28,462 nucleotides of DNA. Source: Nitrospinaceae bacterium (GTDB lineage: Bacteria; Nitrospinota; Nitrospinia; Nitrospinales; VA-1). The stretch covers positions 1-28,462 of the forward strand of contig JAJDBI010000283.1 in assembly GCA_029261435.1 (NCBI GenBank), given 5' to 3'. Of the stretch, positions 1 through 9,372 are shown piece after piece. How positions within the stretch are numbered: the stretch's first letter is position 1; every line of letters starts with the position of its first letter. The position numbers and the translations under genes were made by a program. The notes under the pieces were generated by a model that did not search any database, was not told where the DNA came from, and saw only the letters and a program-made list of their open reading frames with translations.

Positions 1-1
1 C

Positions 2-1405
2 ATCAATATTAAAATGTCCCAGGAATTTTTTCTGGAACGGTTGCGGAATGCTGTTGCACAGGGAGAAGATTTTGGCAGTTCTGATGCCGGGCAGGGCACC
101 AAGGTTATGATTGAGTTTGTCAGTGCTAATCCTACCGGCCCCTTGCATGTTGGCCATGGGCGCGGAGCGGCTGTTGGAGATTGTCTAGCAAGAATTTTGA
201 AAAAGGCCGGCTATGATTTGAGCACCGAGTATTACATCAATGATGTGGGAAACCAGATGAACTACCTCGGTCGCTCCACGTGGTTGCGGTACCGGGAATT
301 GAAGGGCGAGACGATTGAGTTTCCCGAAGATCACTATCGAGGCGATTATATTAAAGATATTGCCCAGGAAATCATCGACCAGAAAGGCGATGAGTTTTTA
401 AAGAAATCAGAAGAAGAGTGCGTTCCTTTTTTCAGGAAGTTTGCAAAGGATAATATTCTTAAGGGGATTGAAAAAGATCTTTCTGAATTTCGCGTGAGCT
501 TTGATAACTGGTTCAGTGAAGAATCTCTTTACGAAGATAAGTCGGTGGAGAAGGCAGTTGACTGGCTGAAAGGTCAGGGACATATTTATGAAAAAGACGG
601 TGCCGTCTGGTTGAAGTCTTCCGCATTTGATGATGACAAGGATAGAGTCATCGTGAAGCAAACAGGAGAGCGGACCTACTTTTGTTCAGACATCGCCTAT
701 CACCAGAATAAAATCAATCGCGGATTTAAAAAACTCATCAACCTGATGGGTGCCGACCATCATGGTTATGTGCCTCGCATGGAAGCGGTTCTGGAGGCGA
801 TGGGTTATGACAAGAAAATCTTCAAGATTCTTCTGGTCCAGTTTGTCAGCCTCCTGCGAGCAGGAGAAAAAGTATCCATGTCCACCCGGTCGGGTGAGTT
901 TGAAACACTGGCGGACGTGGTGAGCGAAGTTGGGGTTGATGCTGCGCGTTATTTTTTCCTGATGCGCAGCTCAGACACACATCTGGATTTTGATCTGGAA
1001 CTGGCTAAAAAGGAAACCCCGGATAACCCGGTATTTTATATTCAATACGCACATGCTCGCATTTGCAGTATCTTTCGTACCGCTGAAGAACAGGGCGTGA
1101 TCTGGAACAGTTCGACTGAAGTGAACCTTTCCCCGTTAAATGAGGAAGAGGAGTTTGCCATTATTCAGGCAATATTAGCTTTCCCTGAGATAGTTGAAAA
1201 AAGCGCACGAGCTTTGGAGGTACATCGAATTTCTCATTACCTGCTTGATCTTGTTTCGCGGTTTCATGGTTATTACAGCAGACACAGGGTGATTTCTGAT
1301 GATAAGTCGCTCACGCAAGCGCGGTTATTTTTGCTGAACGCTTTGAGAATCACCATTCGCAATGGTTTTGAGTTGATGGGTATATCGTCTCCAGAAAAAA
1401 TGTAG
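2..1405 (+). CDS. argS: Arginyl-tRNA synthetase, 5'-truncated by window edge
   Basis: This enzyme charges tRNA-Arg with arginine in the cytoplasm. The frame is open from the first bases of the window (residues INIK before the first ATG at 14), and these match the FINI-type segment that ends the N-terminal Arg-S domain, so the gene starts upstream and the ATG at 14 is internal. Class I signatures are present: the HIGH-type motif HVGHGR inside SANPTGPLHVGHGR, and a KMSKS-like segment VSMSTRSGE. Further on are the conserved DNPVFYIQYAHARI anticodon-domain entry and a C-terminus ending in PEKM, where the family usually ends in Met. About 467 codons are visible of the usual 550-590. The SPOR gene follows after 41 bp, probably in the same transcript. 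Identification is secure. Confidence 0.96.
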   Translation: MNIKMSQEFFLERLRNAVAQGEDFGSSDAGQGTKVMIEFVSANPTGPLHVGHGRGAAVGDCLARILKKAGYDLSTEYYINDVGNQMNYLGRSTWLRYRELKGETIEFPEDHYRGDYIKDIAQEIIDQKGDEFLKKSEEECVPFFRKFAKDNILKGIEKDLSEFRVSFDNWFSEESLYEDKSVEKAVDWLKGQGHIYEKDGAVWLKSSAFDDDKDRVIVKQTGERTYFCSDIAYHQNKINRGFKKLINLMGADHHGYVPRMEAVLEAMGYDKKIFKILLVQFVSLLRAGEKVSMSTRSGEFETLADVVSEVGVDAARYFFLMRSSDTHLDFDLELAKKETPDNPVFYIQYAHARICSIFRTAEEQGVIWNSSTEVNLSPLNEEEEFAIIQAILAFPEIVEKSARALEVHRISHYLLDLVSRFHGYYSRHRVISDDKSLTQARLFLLNALRITIRNGFELMGISSPEKM

Positions 1406-1446
1406 CCACCTATGGCAATGAGCAATCGCTGGCAATAAATTTATTT

Positions 1447-2094
1447 ATGAGACTTTTTCTTGTACTAATGATTGTGATGATTTCCGGAGCGGGGTTGCAT
1501 TTTTCAGGAATCATCAATAAGTTTCAGGAAAGTGCAACTTCGCCTGAAAAGTTGAGGGCCGTTAAGCCTGAATCCCTTCGCAATAAAGTTAAAGAGCCCG
1601 TATCCAGCAAGCCGGTTTATACTTTTTTTGAGACCTTGGATGATCCTACGATGACCCAATATGTGGGCCTCAAGGGCGGGATGAAGTCGACATCACTTCC
1701 ACCCGAAAAAATAAAAGTTGTTCCTGCCAAAACCAAGGTGACTTCGATACCGCCTGTTGAAAAAATGGCAAAACTGGAACCTTCCATAAAGCCTGAAAAT
1801 AAGCCGAATCTCAAAAATAAAGCAAGTGTCATTTCTGAGATTAAAGCAACACCCGGTTATGCCGTTCAGGTGAGTTCGTTTCGAGATGAGAAACGTGCAG
1901 GTGCATTGAAAAAGCGCCTGCAGAAAAACGGGTTCGACGCGTTTGTGATGCAAACTGAACTTGCCAATGAGGGTGGAACCTGGCACCGGGTATTTCTGGG
2001 AAGGTATGCAGAAGAACAAAAAGCGCAGGAGGCGGCCAATCTGGTCAAAAACAAGTATAAGCTGAATGCGGTAGTGGTGCGAAAGACTGACTAG
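1447..2094 (+). CDS. SPOR-domain membrane-anchored protein
   Basis: A 215-residue protein with one N-terminal hydrophobic segment (about residues 3-22), probably an uncleaved signal anchor. A Pro/Lys/Glu-rich linker follows (about 30-135), and the last 79 residues (from GYAVQVSSF) form a SPOR domain. SPOR domains bind denuded septal peptidoglycan in other bacteria, so a periplasmic role near the division site or in cell-wall maintenance is likely. Conserved features include the opening YAVQV strand, the central GTWHRVFLGRY segment and the closing AVVV strand. It lies 41 bp after argS on the same strand, so co-transcription is plausible although the functional link to argS is probably incidental. 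No catalytic domain is visible; DedD/FtsN-like proteins are the nearest functional analogues by layout only. Confidence 0.85.
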   Translation: MRLFLVLMIVMISGAGLHFSGIINKFQESATSPEKLRAVKPESLRNKVKEPVSSKPVYTFFETLDDPTMTQYVGLKGGMKSTSLPPEKIKVVPAKTKVTSIPPVEKMAKLEPSIKPENKPNLKNKASVISEIKATPGYAVQVSSFRDEKRAGALKKRLQKNGFDAFVMQTELANEGGTWHRVFLGRYAEEQKAQEAANLVKNKYKLNAVVVRKTD

Positions 2095-2115
2095 TTGGAT
2101 GATTTAATAGCGAGA

Positions 2116-3561
2116 TCAGTTTTCCCGGGCTTTATAATTTCCACAAAGGTGGTTGTCATCACAGAAGGCCTGTAGTTCTTCAACCGGGTCATCAACTCTT
2201 TCTCCACCATAAAATTTTTCTTTGCTGTCAAACCAGGTGTTGAAGCGATAGCCTTCGATATCGTCGTGATACAGCTTTCTATTTTCGTCTTTCCCGTTAA
2301 AATCGAAATTTAAAGTGGCTTCACCTTTTTCAGGAATGGTGATCGTACCTTTTTGTTCAGCAATATAAGGATGCCAGGCGATAACCTCATAGGTGCCGGG
2401 TGGAATATTTTCGATGCTGAAATTACCCTCTGCGTCGGACACGGTGTAGTAAGGGTTTTGTACCAGATAGGCATTGGTCTGAAGGAAAGGATGTAGATTG
2501 CATTTTATGATGTAATTCTCTGCGTCTTTACGTGCGAAGATACTGCGGACCTGACTGGATTTTGGCGGTACCGGTCGGTTGCTGGTTTGATCTGAATAAA
2601 TATTGCGGACTTCATACGTCGCGATTTCGTGTTGGATCGGGTCTGTATTCTCCACCATAATATTTTCGCCATTTTTTGCGCCAATTACGTATTCGTTGGC
2701 GCGGCAGCGGTCGATATGAAAGGTTTGCATTTTTGGGGAAAAAGGTTTTCCTTTTTCAACCTTAGCGAGATGGATGATGGTATCTTTCAGCCCCCGGTTT
2801 TTTGAAACTGTAAAGTCAAACAGCAGTCGGTGGCCTTTTCCATCCGAGATCCTTGAGCAGAATTCTACATTTGGGGCGTGGATCAGGTGAAACGAACGGA
2901 CTCTTGGTACCGGGCCGGAAAGTGTGACCCTGCCATTTAATGCTCCTCCATTATCCACGGTAACTACGGTATAAGCGGATTCAATTTGATCGTGTAGTTT
3001 TTTTGAAAGCTTATTATTTCTTTTGAATAAAGTTTCAACTTGTTCCAGAGCTTTCTCACGTTTTCCTTGTAAATTATACAAGACCCCCAAGTCATATTCT
3101 GCTTTTACCATTCTACTATCCATACTCAGGGCTTTTTCCATTTCCTGAACGGCCTCATCGAGCAATTTGACACGGGCAAAGGAAACGCCACGGTTGTAAC
3201 GAAGGCCGGGAGAATCGTAGCCCAACCGTAATGCTTTTTCAAAAGAGAGCAAGGCTTCTTTGTGCATTCCTGTTTGGCTGAAGGCGACGCCAAGATTCGC
3301 GTGAATGAGGCTATCCTGCGGAGCAAGTTCAGCGGCTTTCATGAATTCGACTACAGCTTGGTCCCATACCCTTTGTTGACTCAGTTTAAGTGCTTTTTGA
3401 TAGTGAGCCTTTGCTTCTTTATTAGAAGCGGCAAAAGATGCAGGGCAGAGGAGCAACAAAGTCAGACCGAAAACTATGAAACTCAGAATGGATTTTTTAT
3501 AAGAATTATCAGTTTTCACTTTGGTAATATACTTTGAAAGTTGAATTTTGTAATTTAACAA
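2116..3561 (-). CDS. Exported TPR protein with cupredoxin-like and carboxypeptidase-regulatory-like domains
   Basis: A 481-residue protein with a signal peptide after a charged leader (hydrophobic stretch about residues 25-43, ending ASFAAS). Then come about three to four TPR units (about 48-185), a cupredoxin-like region (about 205-375) and a carboxypeptidase-regulatory-like beta sandwich (about 378-440; NFSIENIPPGTYEVIAWHP). The middle part resembles periplasmic 'methylamine utilization/plastocyanin-like' proteins: a His in DPIQHEIATY, then a CNLHPFL site where family members usually have C-x2-H-x2-M. The axial Met position is Leu here, so copper binding is uncertain. The role is probably periplasmic scaffolding or redox and the exact function is unknown. 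It converges with the SPOR gene (21 bp between stops). Confidence 0.8.
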   Translation of the reverse strand: MLNYKIQLSKYITKVKTDNSYKKSILSFIVFGLTLLLLCPASFAASNKEAKAHYQKALKLSQQRVWDQAVVEFMKAAELAPQDSLIHANLGVAFSQTGMHKEALLSFEKALRLGYDSPGLRYNRGVSFARVKLLDEAVQEMEKALSMDSRMVKAEYDLGVLYNLQGKREKALEQVETLFKRNNKLSKKLHDQIESAYTVVTVDNGGALNGRVTLSGPVPRVRSFHLIHAPNVEFCSRISDGKGHRLLFDFTVSKNRGLKDTIIHLAKVEKGKPFSPKMQTFHIDRCRANEYVIGAKNGENIMVENTDPIQHEIATYEVRNIYSDQTSNRPVPPKSSQVRSIFARKDAENYIIKCNLHPFLQTNAYLVQNPYYTVSDAEGNFSIENIPPGTYEVIAWHPYIAEQKGTITIPEKGEATLNFDFNGKDENRKLYHDDIEGYRFNTWFDSKEKFYGGERVDDPVEELQAFCDDNHLCGNYKAREN

Positions 3562-3686
3562 TACTTGGGTAGAGTGTCAATGTCCGGTTTTAATGTCTTG
3601 GATCTCTCAAAATTTAAGCACTTGTTAGATACTTGTGAGGGGTTAAAAATTCCATCAAGTTGCAAGATGGATGTCCTTAATTTGGC

Positions 3687-3693
3687 AAAGGAG
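3687..3693 (+). promoter_or_regulatory. Ribosome binding site that selects a TTG start
   Basis: AAAGGAG lies 5 bases before TTG at 3699. The first ATG in the same frame (3717) has no comparable site, so TTG is the better start for the hydrolase gene. Confidence 0.6.
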
Positions 3694-3698
3694 TTAGT

Positions 3699-4697
3699 TT
3701 GAAATCGAGCTCGTTCATGGAGTCTTTTGAAGCTCATTGGGGTGCCTCAGGGGGTGTTATCCAGACGATTGTGGGTTCTCAACTCAAGGACAAGAGCTTG
3801 CCTCATCCACCTCGAATCCGGCATGAGTTGCACTTGAGTGATGAGGGCAGGGCAATTATATATGAAATTGAACCCAAAAGTGAAACCCTGCCTATTGTCT
3901 TATTGGCGCACGGCATGGGGGGATGTTCCGAATCGGGGTATATGAAACGGATCTCCAGCAAACTCTGGATGCGGGGTTATGGTGTGATTCTTATCAATCA
4001 CTCAGGTTGTGGCCAGGGCATGGGATTGAGTCCGCGAATGTGGAATGGGGGTTCCAGCGATGACCTTGCAAAAATGATTGATTTTGTGGTCCAGCGATAT
4101 CCGGATAAGTCTCTAGCTCCAGTTGGTTTTTCCTTGAGTGGCAATGTCCTTTTAAAATATCTGGGGGAAGGACGAAAGGTGCCTGAAAATATTTCTGGAG
4201 CACTCGCGGTGAACCCACCAGTCGATTTAAGGGTTGCGAGTGACATCATTTCGAGGAAATGGCGTTGCGCCCTGTTCAATAAATATTATATGAGGTTGAT
4301 TCGAAATCAGGCGGTTGCTCTGGTGAAACAGTTTCCGTCCGCTATGAGTCCGCTCAAAAACTTGAAAACCATCTGGGATTTTGATGTCAGCTATACAGCA
4401 CCTGCAGGCGGATTCAAAGATGTTGATGATTATTATGATCGATCAAGCTCTAAACATTATTTGAAAGGTATCAAAACGCCCACTGCTATTTTGTCTGCCG
4501 AAGACGATCCTTTTGTTCCAGGTTATTTGTTTGATCATGTTGCTATGAGTGAAAAGGTAGCTTTGCATCAACCAGAGAAGGGCGGGCATATGGGATATGT
4601 CTCAAGACATGCTACTCCCCATGGTGACCGGCGTTGGATGGACTATGCGGTGTTGGAATGGGTTAGAGAATTACATGGGTCGGGAGGCAATACTTAA
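3699..4697 (+). CDS. YheT-like alpha/beta-hydrolase
   Basis: A 332-residue alpha/beta-hydrolase of the COG0429 (YheT) type. The sequence shows the oxyanion region HGMGG, the RGC-like segment INHSGCGQG and the nucleophile elbow GFSLSGN (family usual GFSLGGN). A late Asp follows in SAEDDPFVP, and the catalytic His is probably in KGGHMGYV. Start is TTG at 3699, backed by a good ribosome binding site. Substrates of this family are poorly defined; esters or lipids are generic guesses. The stop codon overlaps the ATG of the downstream permease (TAATG), so the two are translationally coupled and may act together at the membrane. No signal peptide is seen, so it is presumably cytoplasmic. Confidence 0.87.
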   Translation: MKSSSFMESFEAHWGASGGVIQTIVGSQLKDKSLPHPPRIRHELHLSDEGRAIIYEIEPKSETLPIVLLAHGMGGCSESGYMKRISSKLWMRGYGVILINHSGCGQGMGLSPRMWNGGSSDDLAKMIDFVVQRYPDKSLAPVGFSLSGNVLLKYLGEGRKVPENISGALAVNPPVDLRVASDIISRKWRCALFNKYYMRLIRNQAVALVKQFPSAMSPLKNLKTIWDFDVSYTAPAGGFKDVDDYYDRSSSKHYLKGIKTPTAILSAEDDPFVPGYLFDHVAMSEKVALHQPEKGGHMGYVSRHATPHGDRRWMDYAVLEWVRELHGSGGNT

Positions 4698-6376
4698 TGC
4701 AGAGTGGCCTTCTTTTGAAATACAGGTTGATCGCTCTTGCCAATAGCTTTAAAGGGCTCGGTGCAAAGAAGATAGTGCGTCCGATTTCTGTTTTGACGTT
4801 GGCGATGTTGTTTGTGATCGGAGATTACTGGTTTTTTCATCGGGTGATCCGCTATCTGGATGGGTTGCCCTCAAGACTGGGTGAGGAGTTGATCGTTCAA
4901 TTGGTCAATCTTGTATTCATCACTTTATTTGCGATGGTTTTATTTTCCAGTCTGATAGTTTCCCTCTCCGTTTACTACTTATCACGCGACCTGGAAGTTC
5001 TTCACTCCCTGCCAGTTTCCATTAGGTCGATAGTCTCGGCTCGTTATTTCCAGTGTCTGGCAAACAGTTCCTGGATGGTTTTATTGTTTTCCCTGCCTAT
5101 GTTCACCGCATACGGCTCATACTTTGAAGTCTCATGGGACTATTATCTGTATCTTGTTTTCAATCTGACTCCTTTCATTGCTGTTCCCTGTCTGCTCGCT
5201 GTTTTGGGGATCATGGTATTGATGAAAGTATATCCAACACACAAAACGCATCAGATATTGACGTTTATGGGTTTGTTTTTTCTGGTGGGGGTGGTGGTGT
5301 ATTTACGGTTTTTGTCACAGGATAAATTTTTTGGTCAGGATGTTTCGGATGAACAGATCATGGCGTTTGTTGCCAGCCTTAAGGCTCCAGACCATCCATT
5401 CCTCCCGAGTAACTGGATAACTCGAGGACTCTCGGGCTGGATCGAAGGGCAACGGGAAATGCCATTGAAGCAGACTTTTGCATTGTGGGGGATGGCAAGT
5501 GGATTATTCGCGGTGCTTTTGTGGGTGGGGTCACGGATCTATTTTGAAGGTTGGTGCCTGGTTCAAGAAGTCCGAAGCTCTCCTTTACAAGAGCGGGAAC
5601 TGAAGGCAAAAAGGACAAGCTTTATTCAAGGACTGCCCATATCCAGTCAGGCAAGGGCTTTGTTGAGCAAGGACATTAAAGTTTTTATTCGCGACCCGGA
5701 GCAATGGTCGCAACTCTTTATTTTATTCGCTCTAGTGTGTGTTTATATTTTTAATATCATGCATCTTCCTTTAGAAAATAAAGTTTTGCGTGATGTGGTT
5801 TCGCTTTTGAATGTGGGTCTTGTGGGGTTTGTTATGGCGGCTCTGATATCCAGATTCGTATTTACTTCAGCCAGTGTGGAGGGCAAATGTTTCTGGCAGA
5901 TTTATACCCGACCCGTGACCATGCAGAAGTTTTTGGAGGGCAAGTTCTGGATGTTTTTCCCGCCATTGCTGTTTATTGCCGAGCTATTGGTTGTGGTGTC
6001 GAACCAGTTGCTGGAGGTAGATGCCTATGTGATGCGGCTTTCTATTATTGGTGTGTTCCTGCTAACTTTAGGACTCACCGGCCTGGGACTGGGGCTCGGT
6101 ACGATATACCCTGAATTCGATCATGAAAATATTTCTGAAATTTCTTCCAGCACAGGGGGTGTGCTATTCATGATTTTAGCATTGAGTTATATTGGCTTGA
6201 TGTTAATGTTGGGAGCCCGTCCACTTTATGTGCATTTGAATGAGAAATTTCTTTTTAAATCTGTCGGCGGACTGGAGGTGCCAGTATGTTATGCGGGGAT
6301 TTTTATTATGACCTGGGCCATTGCCCATATTCCGTTAAGGATGGGAATCCGGTCTCTGAATGCTCGGGATTTTTGA
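4697..6376 (+). CDS. ABC-2-type exporter permease-like membrane protein
   Basis: A 559-residue polytopic membrane protein with roughly 10-12 hydrophobic segments in two blocks separated by a polar region (about residues 215-325). The early segment YYLSRDLEVLHSLPVS and the following ARY resemble the cytoplasmic coupling helix of putative ABC-2 permeases. The C-terminus reads RMGIRSLNARDF. No ATPase gene lies next to it, so the energising subunit must be encoded elsewhere if this is an ABC transporter. Its start overlaps the hydrolase stop by one base. A decayed copy of its 3' end lies at about 9617-9720. The substrate is unknown. Confidence 0.7.
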   Translation: MQSGLLLKYRLIALANSFKGLGAKKIVRPISVLTLAMLFVIGDYWFFHRVIRYLDGLPSRLGEELIVQLVNLVFITLFAMVLFSSLIVSLSVYYLSRDLEVLHSLPVSIRSIVSARYFQCLANSSWMVLLFSLPMFTAYGSYFEVSWDYYLYLVFNLTPFIAVPCLLAVLGIMVLMKVYPTHKTHQILTFMGLFFLVGVVVYLRFLSQDKFFGQDVSDEQIMAFVASLKAPDHPFLPSNWITRGLSGWIEGQREMPLKQTFALWGMASGLFAVLLWVGSRIYFEGWCLVQEVRSSPLQERELKAKRTSFIQGLPISSQARALLSKDIKVFIRDPEQWSQLFILFALVCVYIFNIMHLPLENKVLRDVVSLLNVGLVGFVMAALISRFVFTSASVEGKCFWQIYTRPVTMQKFLEGKFWMFFPPLLFIAELLVVVSNQLLEVDAYVMRLSIIGVFLLTLGLTGLGLGLGTIYPEFDHENISEISSSTGGVLFMILALSYIGLMLMLGARPLYVHLNEKFLFKSVGGLEVPVCYAGIFIMTWAIAHIPLRMGIRSLNARDF

Positions 6377-6413
6377 CTTCTATTGATTGATGAATTTATC
6401 TAGTATACTTATA

Positions 6414-7658
6414 TTACTTCCATTCTTCGGGGATGTTTATCACCAGTGCTGAGGGCACCTTTTCTTCATTGTTGTCATCATAAACGAGAATGAGGCTTTT
6501 CCCTTCCTCATACCAGTCCATTCCTTCCCAGTTTTTATAGATCAAATCGGCCCATTTTTTATTGATCAATTTCTTATCATCTTCAGGGATCATGCCTTCT
6601 AAGCCATCCATGCCTATTTTAACTACTTCGTCCCATTCAATATATAAGCTCTTTCCGTCTTTGCCGACCAAGTTTTTTCCGTCCGTGCCGACCAGGCTCT
6701 CACCGTTCTTTTTGGTAAAGCTCTTTATTATTATATTTTCTTTAATATTGTAAGCATCGGGTTTAGTTTGACCTTCTCTCAAAACGGGATCTCCACCTAT
6801 ATCGAAATATACAAGAATGGTGTTTTTATACCGTTTCCTTATTGGTTTCAGTTCTCCATCTTTGCTTCTTGAGCCGAGCAGGGCAATGAAGCCTTTTTTA
6901 TGCCAAACCAGGTCTGTAGCCCGGTATCGATCCACATCGTCAAAATTAGAACCTGGGATATCTGTTGGGGGTTTTAGCTTGATATAGTTAACGGGATGTT
7001 TTGGTTTTGCTGTTTTAAATTTTTGCGGTTTTTTTGATTCTATTTCATGGATAAAAATAAGAGGTTTGGATGCTGGCTCAATCAGAGGTTGACTTAATAG
7101 TCCGCCGGAACCCTCAATATTAACAGGAAGGTCTTTTGCAGTAAAATAGCCTCCTTCCCAGAGCGCAGCAACGTATGTAGTTCCATTGTTACTGGTTCTC
7201 GCAGCCAGTCCCTCCAGGCCTCTGCCACCAACCTCGCCCAGTTTTTCATGATATTTAATTACAGATGAAATACTTTTTTTACTGTCTTCAAATTTTTCCA
7301 CTATGAGAGCGTTCAATTGTTCCGAGAGAACAGCCGTTTCACCATTTGTCAGCACTTCGATGGATTCCAGATCCATTGCCAGATCTGCACCATGTATAGG
7401 AACTTTAGTTAAATTCTTTCGAGGAAGTTCGATCAAAGCTGCATGACCTTCTTTTAATTCCTTGGCAATAAGTTCTTTATACATCTTGGTTAATGTGAAT
7501 TGATAATAGACACCGTGAGAGTTGTCGCTAACAAGGAGAAGGGTGTCACCCCTGCGGGCAATACCTGATATCTCTGTAAGGTTATCTTCTGCATAGCTTA
7601 TTTCTGAAAATATCAACACCAGCAGGGTAGTTATGATTGCGGAGATATAGTTTTTCAT
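6414..7658 (-). CDS. Exported protein, possible beta-propeller (SdiA-regulated/esterase-phytase-like)
   Basis: A 414-residue protein with a clear signal peptide (about residues 1-23, ending SYA before EDN). The opening LTEISGIARRGDTLLLVSDN and the later DLESIEVL, AVLSEQ and GRGLEGLAAR motifs recall the repeating blades of SdiA-regulated or 'esterase-like activity of phytase' proteins; I assign it only to that general fold. Near residues 318-337 is a short tandem repeat (LVGTDGKN, LVGKDGKS). A ribosome binding site (AGAGGA) lies a few bases before the ATG. It heads a block of three same-strand exported genes between the permease and its decayed tail copy. Function is unknown. Confidence 0.6.
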   Translation of the reverse strand: MKNYISAIITTLLVLIFSEISYAEDNLTEISGIARRGDTLLLVSDNSHGVYYQFTLTKMYKELIAKELKEGHAALIELPRKNLTKVPIHGADLAMDLESIEVLTNGETAVLSEQLNALIVEKFEDSKKSISSVIKYHEKLGEVGGRGLEGLAARTSNNGTTYVAALWEGGYFTAKDLPVNIEGSGGLLSQPLIEPASKPLIFIHEIESKKPQKFKTAKPKHPVNYIKLKPPTDIPGSNFDDVDRYRATDLVWHKKGFIALLGSRSKDGELKPIRKRYKNTILVYFDIGGDPVLREGQTKPDAYNIKENIIIKSFTKKNGESLVGTDGKNLVGKDGKSLYIEWDEVVKIGMDGLEGMIPEDDKKLINKKWADLIYKNWEGMDWYEEGKSLILVYDDNNEEKVPSALVINIPEEWK

Positions 7659-7740
7659 GATGTCCTCTACTGAACAGCAAAAATAATTTGTCAGTTAAGA
7701 ATAGAAAATAAAAACGGAAATTCCATTAGTGTTTGGAGAG

Positions 7741-8883
7741 TTAGTTTGGATTAGCTGATTCCTTCATAATAGCGTTATAGGTTTTCTTGTCTAGCTCTCC
7801 ATTTTTTAAGTCTATTCTTTCCTTAACCTGTATTTCGTGTATTTTAATACGTGTTTTTGCATCGAGTTTTCCAGTTTGGTCGACTTTTAAATGTGCTTGG
7901 ATCATTATGATATCGTCTTTGGTGATTTCCTTTTCGAAATCATTGAGAGCATTTGTACCTGTATCATTGCTGCTAACCGATGTTGCTGCAGGAGCCTTAA
8001 TCGTTACTGTGGCGCTCACATTTTGCGCGCTCATTAACTGGACATCAATGTCCTTCTTAAGCTTTGCTTTATTAATCATTGTTAGAACAACCTGGTTGGT
8101 ATTGCCCTCTTTAATCTTGGCAGAAATGGCTGATGAATTTCCAGAGGCAACGCTAACAACGGGTCCTCCTTCCATGACTGTAATATCTAGACTGGAGGTT
8201 GAAGCTGAACCATCCTCATCCGTGACAATATCCGGGAAGGTATCAGAACTGACCTGAGTGGGAAAAACACTGAACTTTTTATATTTTCCTGTTGCTTTTT
8301 GCACTTCTGCGACTGTGGGTATTTGTGAGATAAGCGCCTTTTCCACCAGCTTCAGTGAGGCTATGGACTCAGTGTATAAATTTGCGGCATCTTTTGATAA
8401 ACGGTCATTTGGAATTAGGGAATTATTTTCTGAATCCTTGGTGACTTCATTTGAAGTGCTAGCCCGACTATGTAGGTAACGGTCGCTGGCTTCATACATC
8501 AAATCAATACCCTGCTGATAAGCGCTGGCCCTGTCTCTGGTTTTGAAAATCGCTTGCAGATCACCGATGAACCCTCCTCCCAGTGCTGTGAAACTGACAA
8601 TATCTGTGGATACTCCGGCAATTCCTAATGCCCCTGCAGAAGCCACGGCACCGATGGCGACCACACTGGAAACATAACGCATTATGGAGTTCCAGTTCCT
8701 ATTGTGCTGCATCATGACGGTTAAGCGATTGTTGAACTCGACAACATCTTTATCTGTGAATCGAATCGAATCATAAGTCGCAGGTAGAGTGCGGGGGCCG
8801 CCACAACCTGTTATCCATAACTGGAGAGAAATTATGAAAAGAAGCGAAATCTTAAATTTCAGACTTGTATAGGGTCTTGGCAT
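7741..8883 (-). CDS. Predicted lipoprotein with C-terminal peptidoglycan-binding-like region
   Basis: A 380-residue protein with a type II signal: hydrophobic stretch ending LWITGCGG, with the lipobox Cys at about residue 27. Hydrophobic Ala/Gly/Val-rich stretches follow at about 65-100. The middle (about 205-300) is rich in Ser, Thr and Val and looks like beta strands. The last 65 residues (IQAHLKVDQTGKLDAKT, then IHEIQ) resemble the PG_binding_1 fold, with two partial repeats each ending in a conserved T-x2-x-I pattern. I infer an outer-membrane or periplasmic lipoprotein that contacts the wall. It starts 24 bp after the next lipoprotein gene, so the two form a likely operon. Confidence 0.62.
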   Translation of the reverse strand: MPRPYTSLKFKISLLFIISLQLWITGCGGPRTLPATYDSIRFTDKDVVEFNNRLTVMMQHNRNWNSIMRYVSSVVAIGAVASAGALGIAGVSTDIVSFTALGGGFIGDLQAIFKTRDRASAYQQGIDLMYEASDRYLHSRASTSNEVTKDSENNSLIPNDRLSKDAANLYTESIASLKLVEKALISQIPTVAEVQKATGKYKKFSVFPTQVSSDTFPDIVTDEDGSASTSSLDITVMEGGPVVSVASGNSSAISAKIKEGNTNQVVLTMINKAKLKKDIDVQLMSAQNVSATVTIKAPAATSVSSNDTGTNALNDFEKEITKDDIIMIQAHLKVDQTGKLDAKTRIKIHEIQVKERIDLKNGELDKKTYNAIMKESANPN

Positions 8884-8907
8884 AACAAATATAGATTTAT
8901 ATAAAAC

Positions 8908-9372
8908 TCATTTTAGTGATTGATCTTGAGGAGCCTCTCCGTTCCAGGGTAACCAATTGGGAGACTTCTCATTTGCAAGTCTATTCTGTTCGAGTTCATT
9001 TTTTATTCGTTGGCGTTCGAGCTTTTTTTCTATCCGAGGAGAAGTGTACTCACTATCAAATCGGTAGAGAAATCTAGACCTAAGTTTTTCATGGTAGTGA
9101 GTCATGCAGTCCATGAGTTCATTTTTATTGAGTATATTTTCAGTTGTTGGGGTTTCTTTAGGGTTCACGGTCTCATTGGTGCATTTGTTTTTGCCTTTAT
9201 CGCTAACACTACAGCCATATATATAACTGAGACATTTTGTTCTAATTGCAGATTTCTCCATTACGCTAGGACGTAAATCCTGATTGTTTATCACGACACA
9301 GCCGGACACAAAGTGTAGGCAGGCAATCACAAGCATTGAAAGAGATTTTTTGCTGGCTAGGTTCATTTGCAT
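8908..9372 (-). CDS. Small predicted lipoprotein, unknown function
   Basis: The ATG at 9372 gives 154 residues; an in-frame TTG at 9384 would add four residues but has no ribosome binding site. The signal MLVIACLHFVSGC ends in a lipobox with Cys at about residue 25 from this ATG. The mature part is polar, has four more Cys (in a TKCLSYIYGCS segment and two further on) and a charged Arg/Glu-rich helix-like region near the C-terminus. I recognise no family. It is the promoter-proximal member of a pair with the peptidoglycan-binding-like lipoprotein 24 bp downstream, so a shared envelope role is likely. Confidence 0.5.
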   Translation of the reverse strand: MQMNLASKKSLSMLVIACLHFVSGCVVINNQDLRPSVMEKSAIRTKCLSYIYGCSVSDKGKNKCTNETVNPKETPTTENILNKNELMDCMTHYHEKLRSRFLYRFDSEYTSPRIEKKLERQRIKNELEQNRLANEKSPNWLPWNGEAPQDQSLK

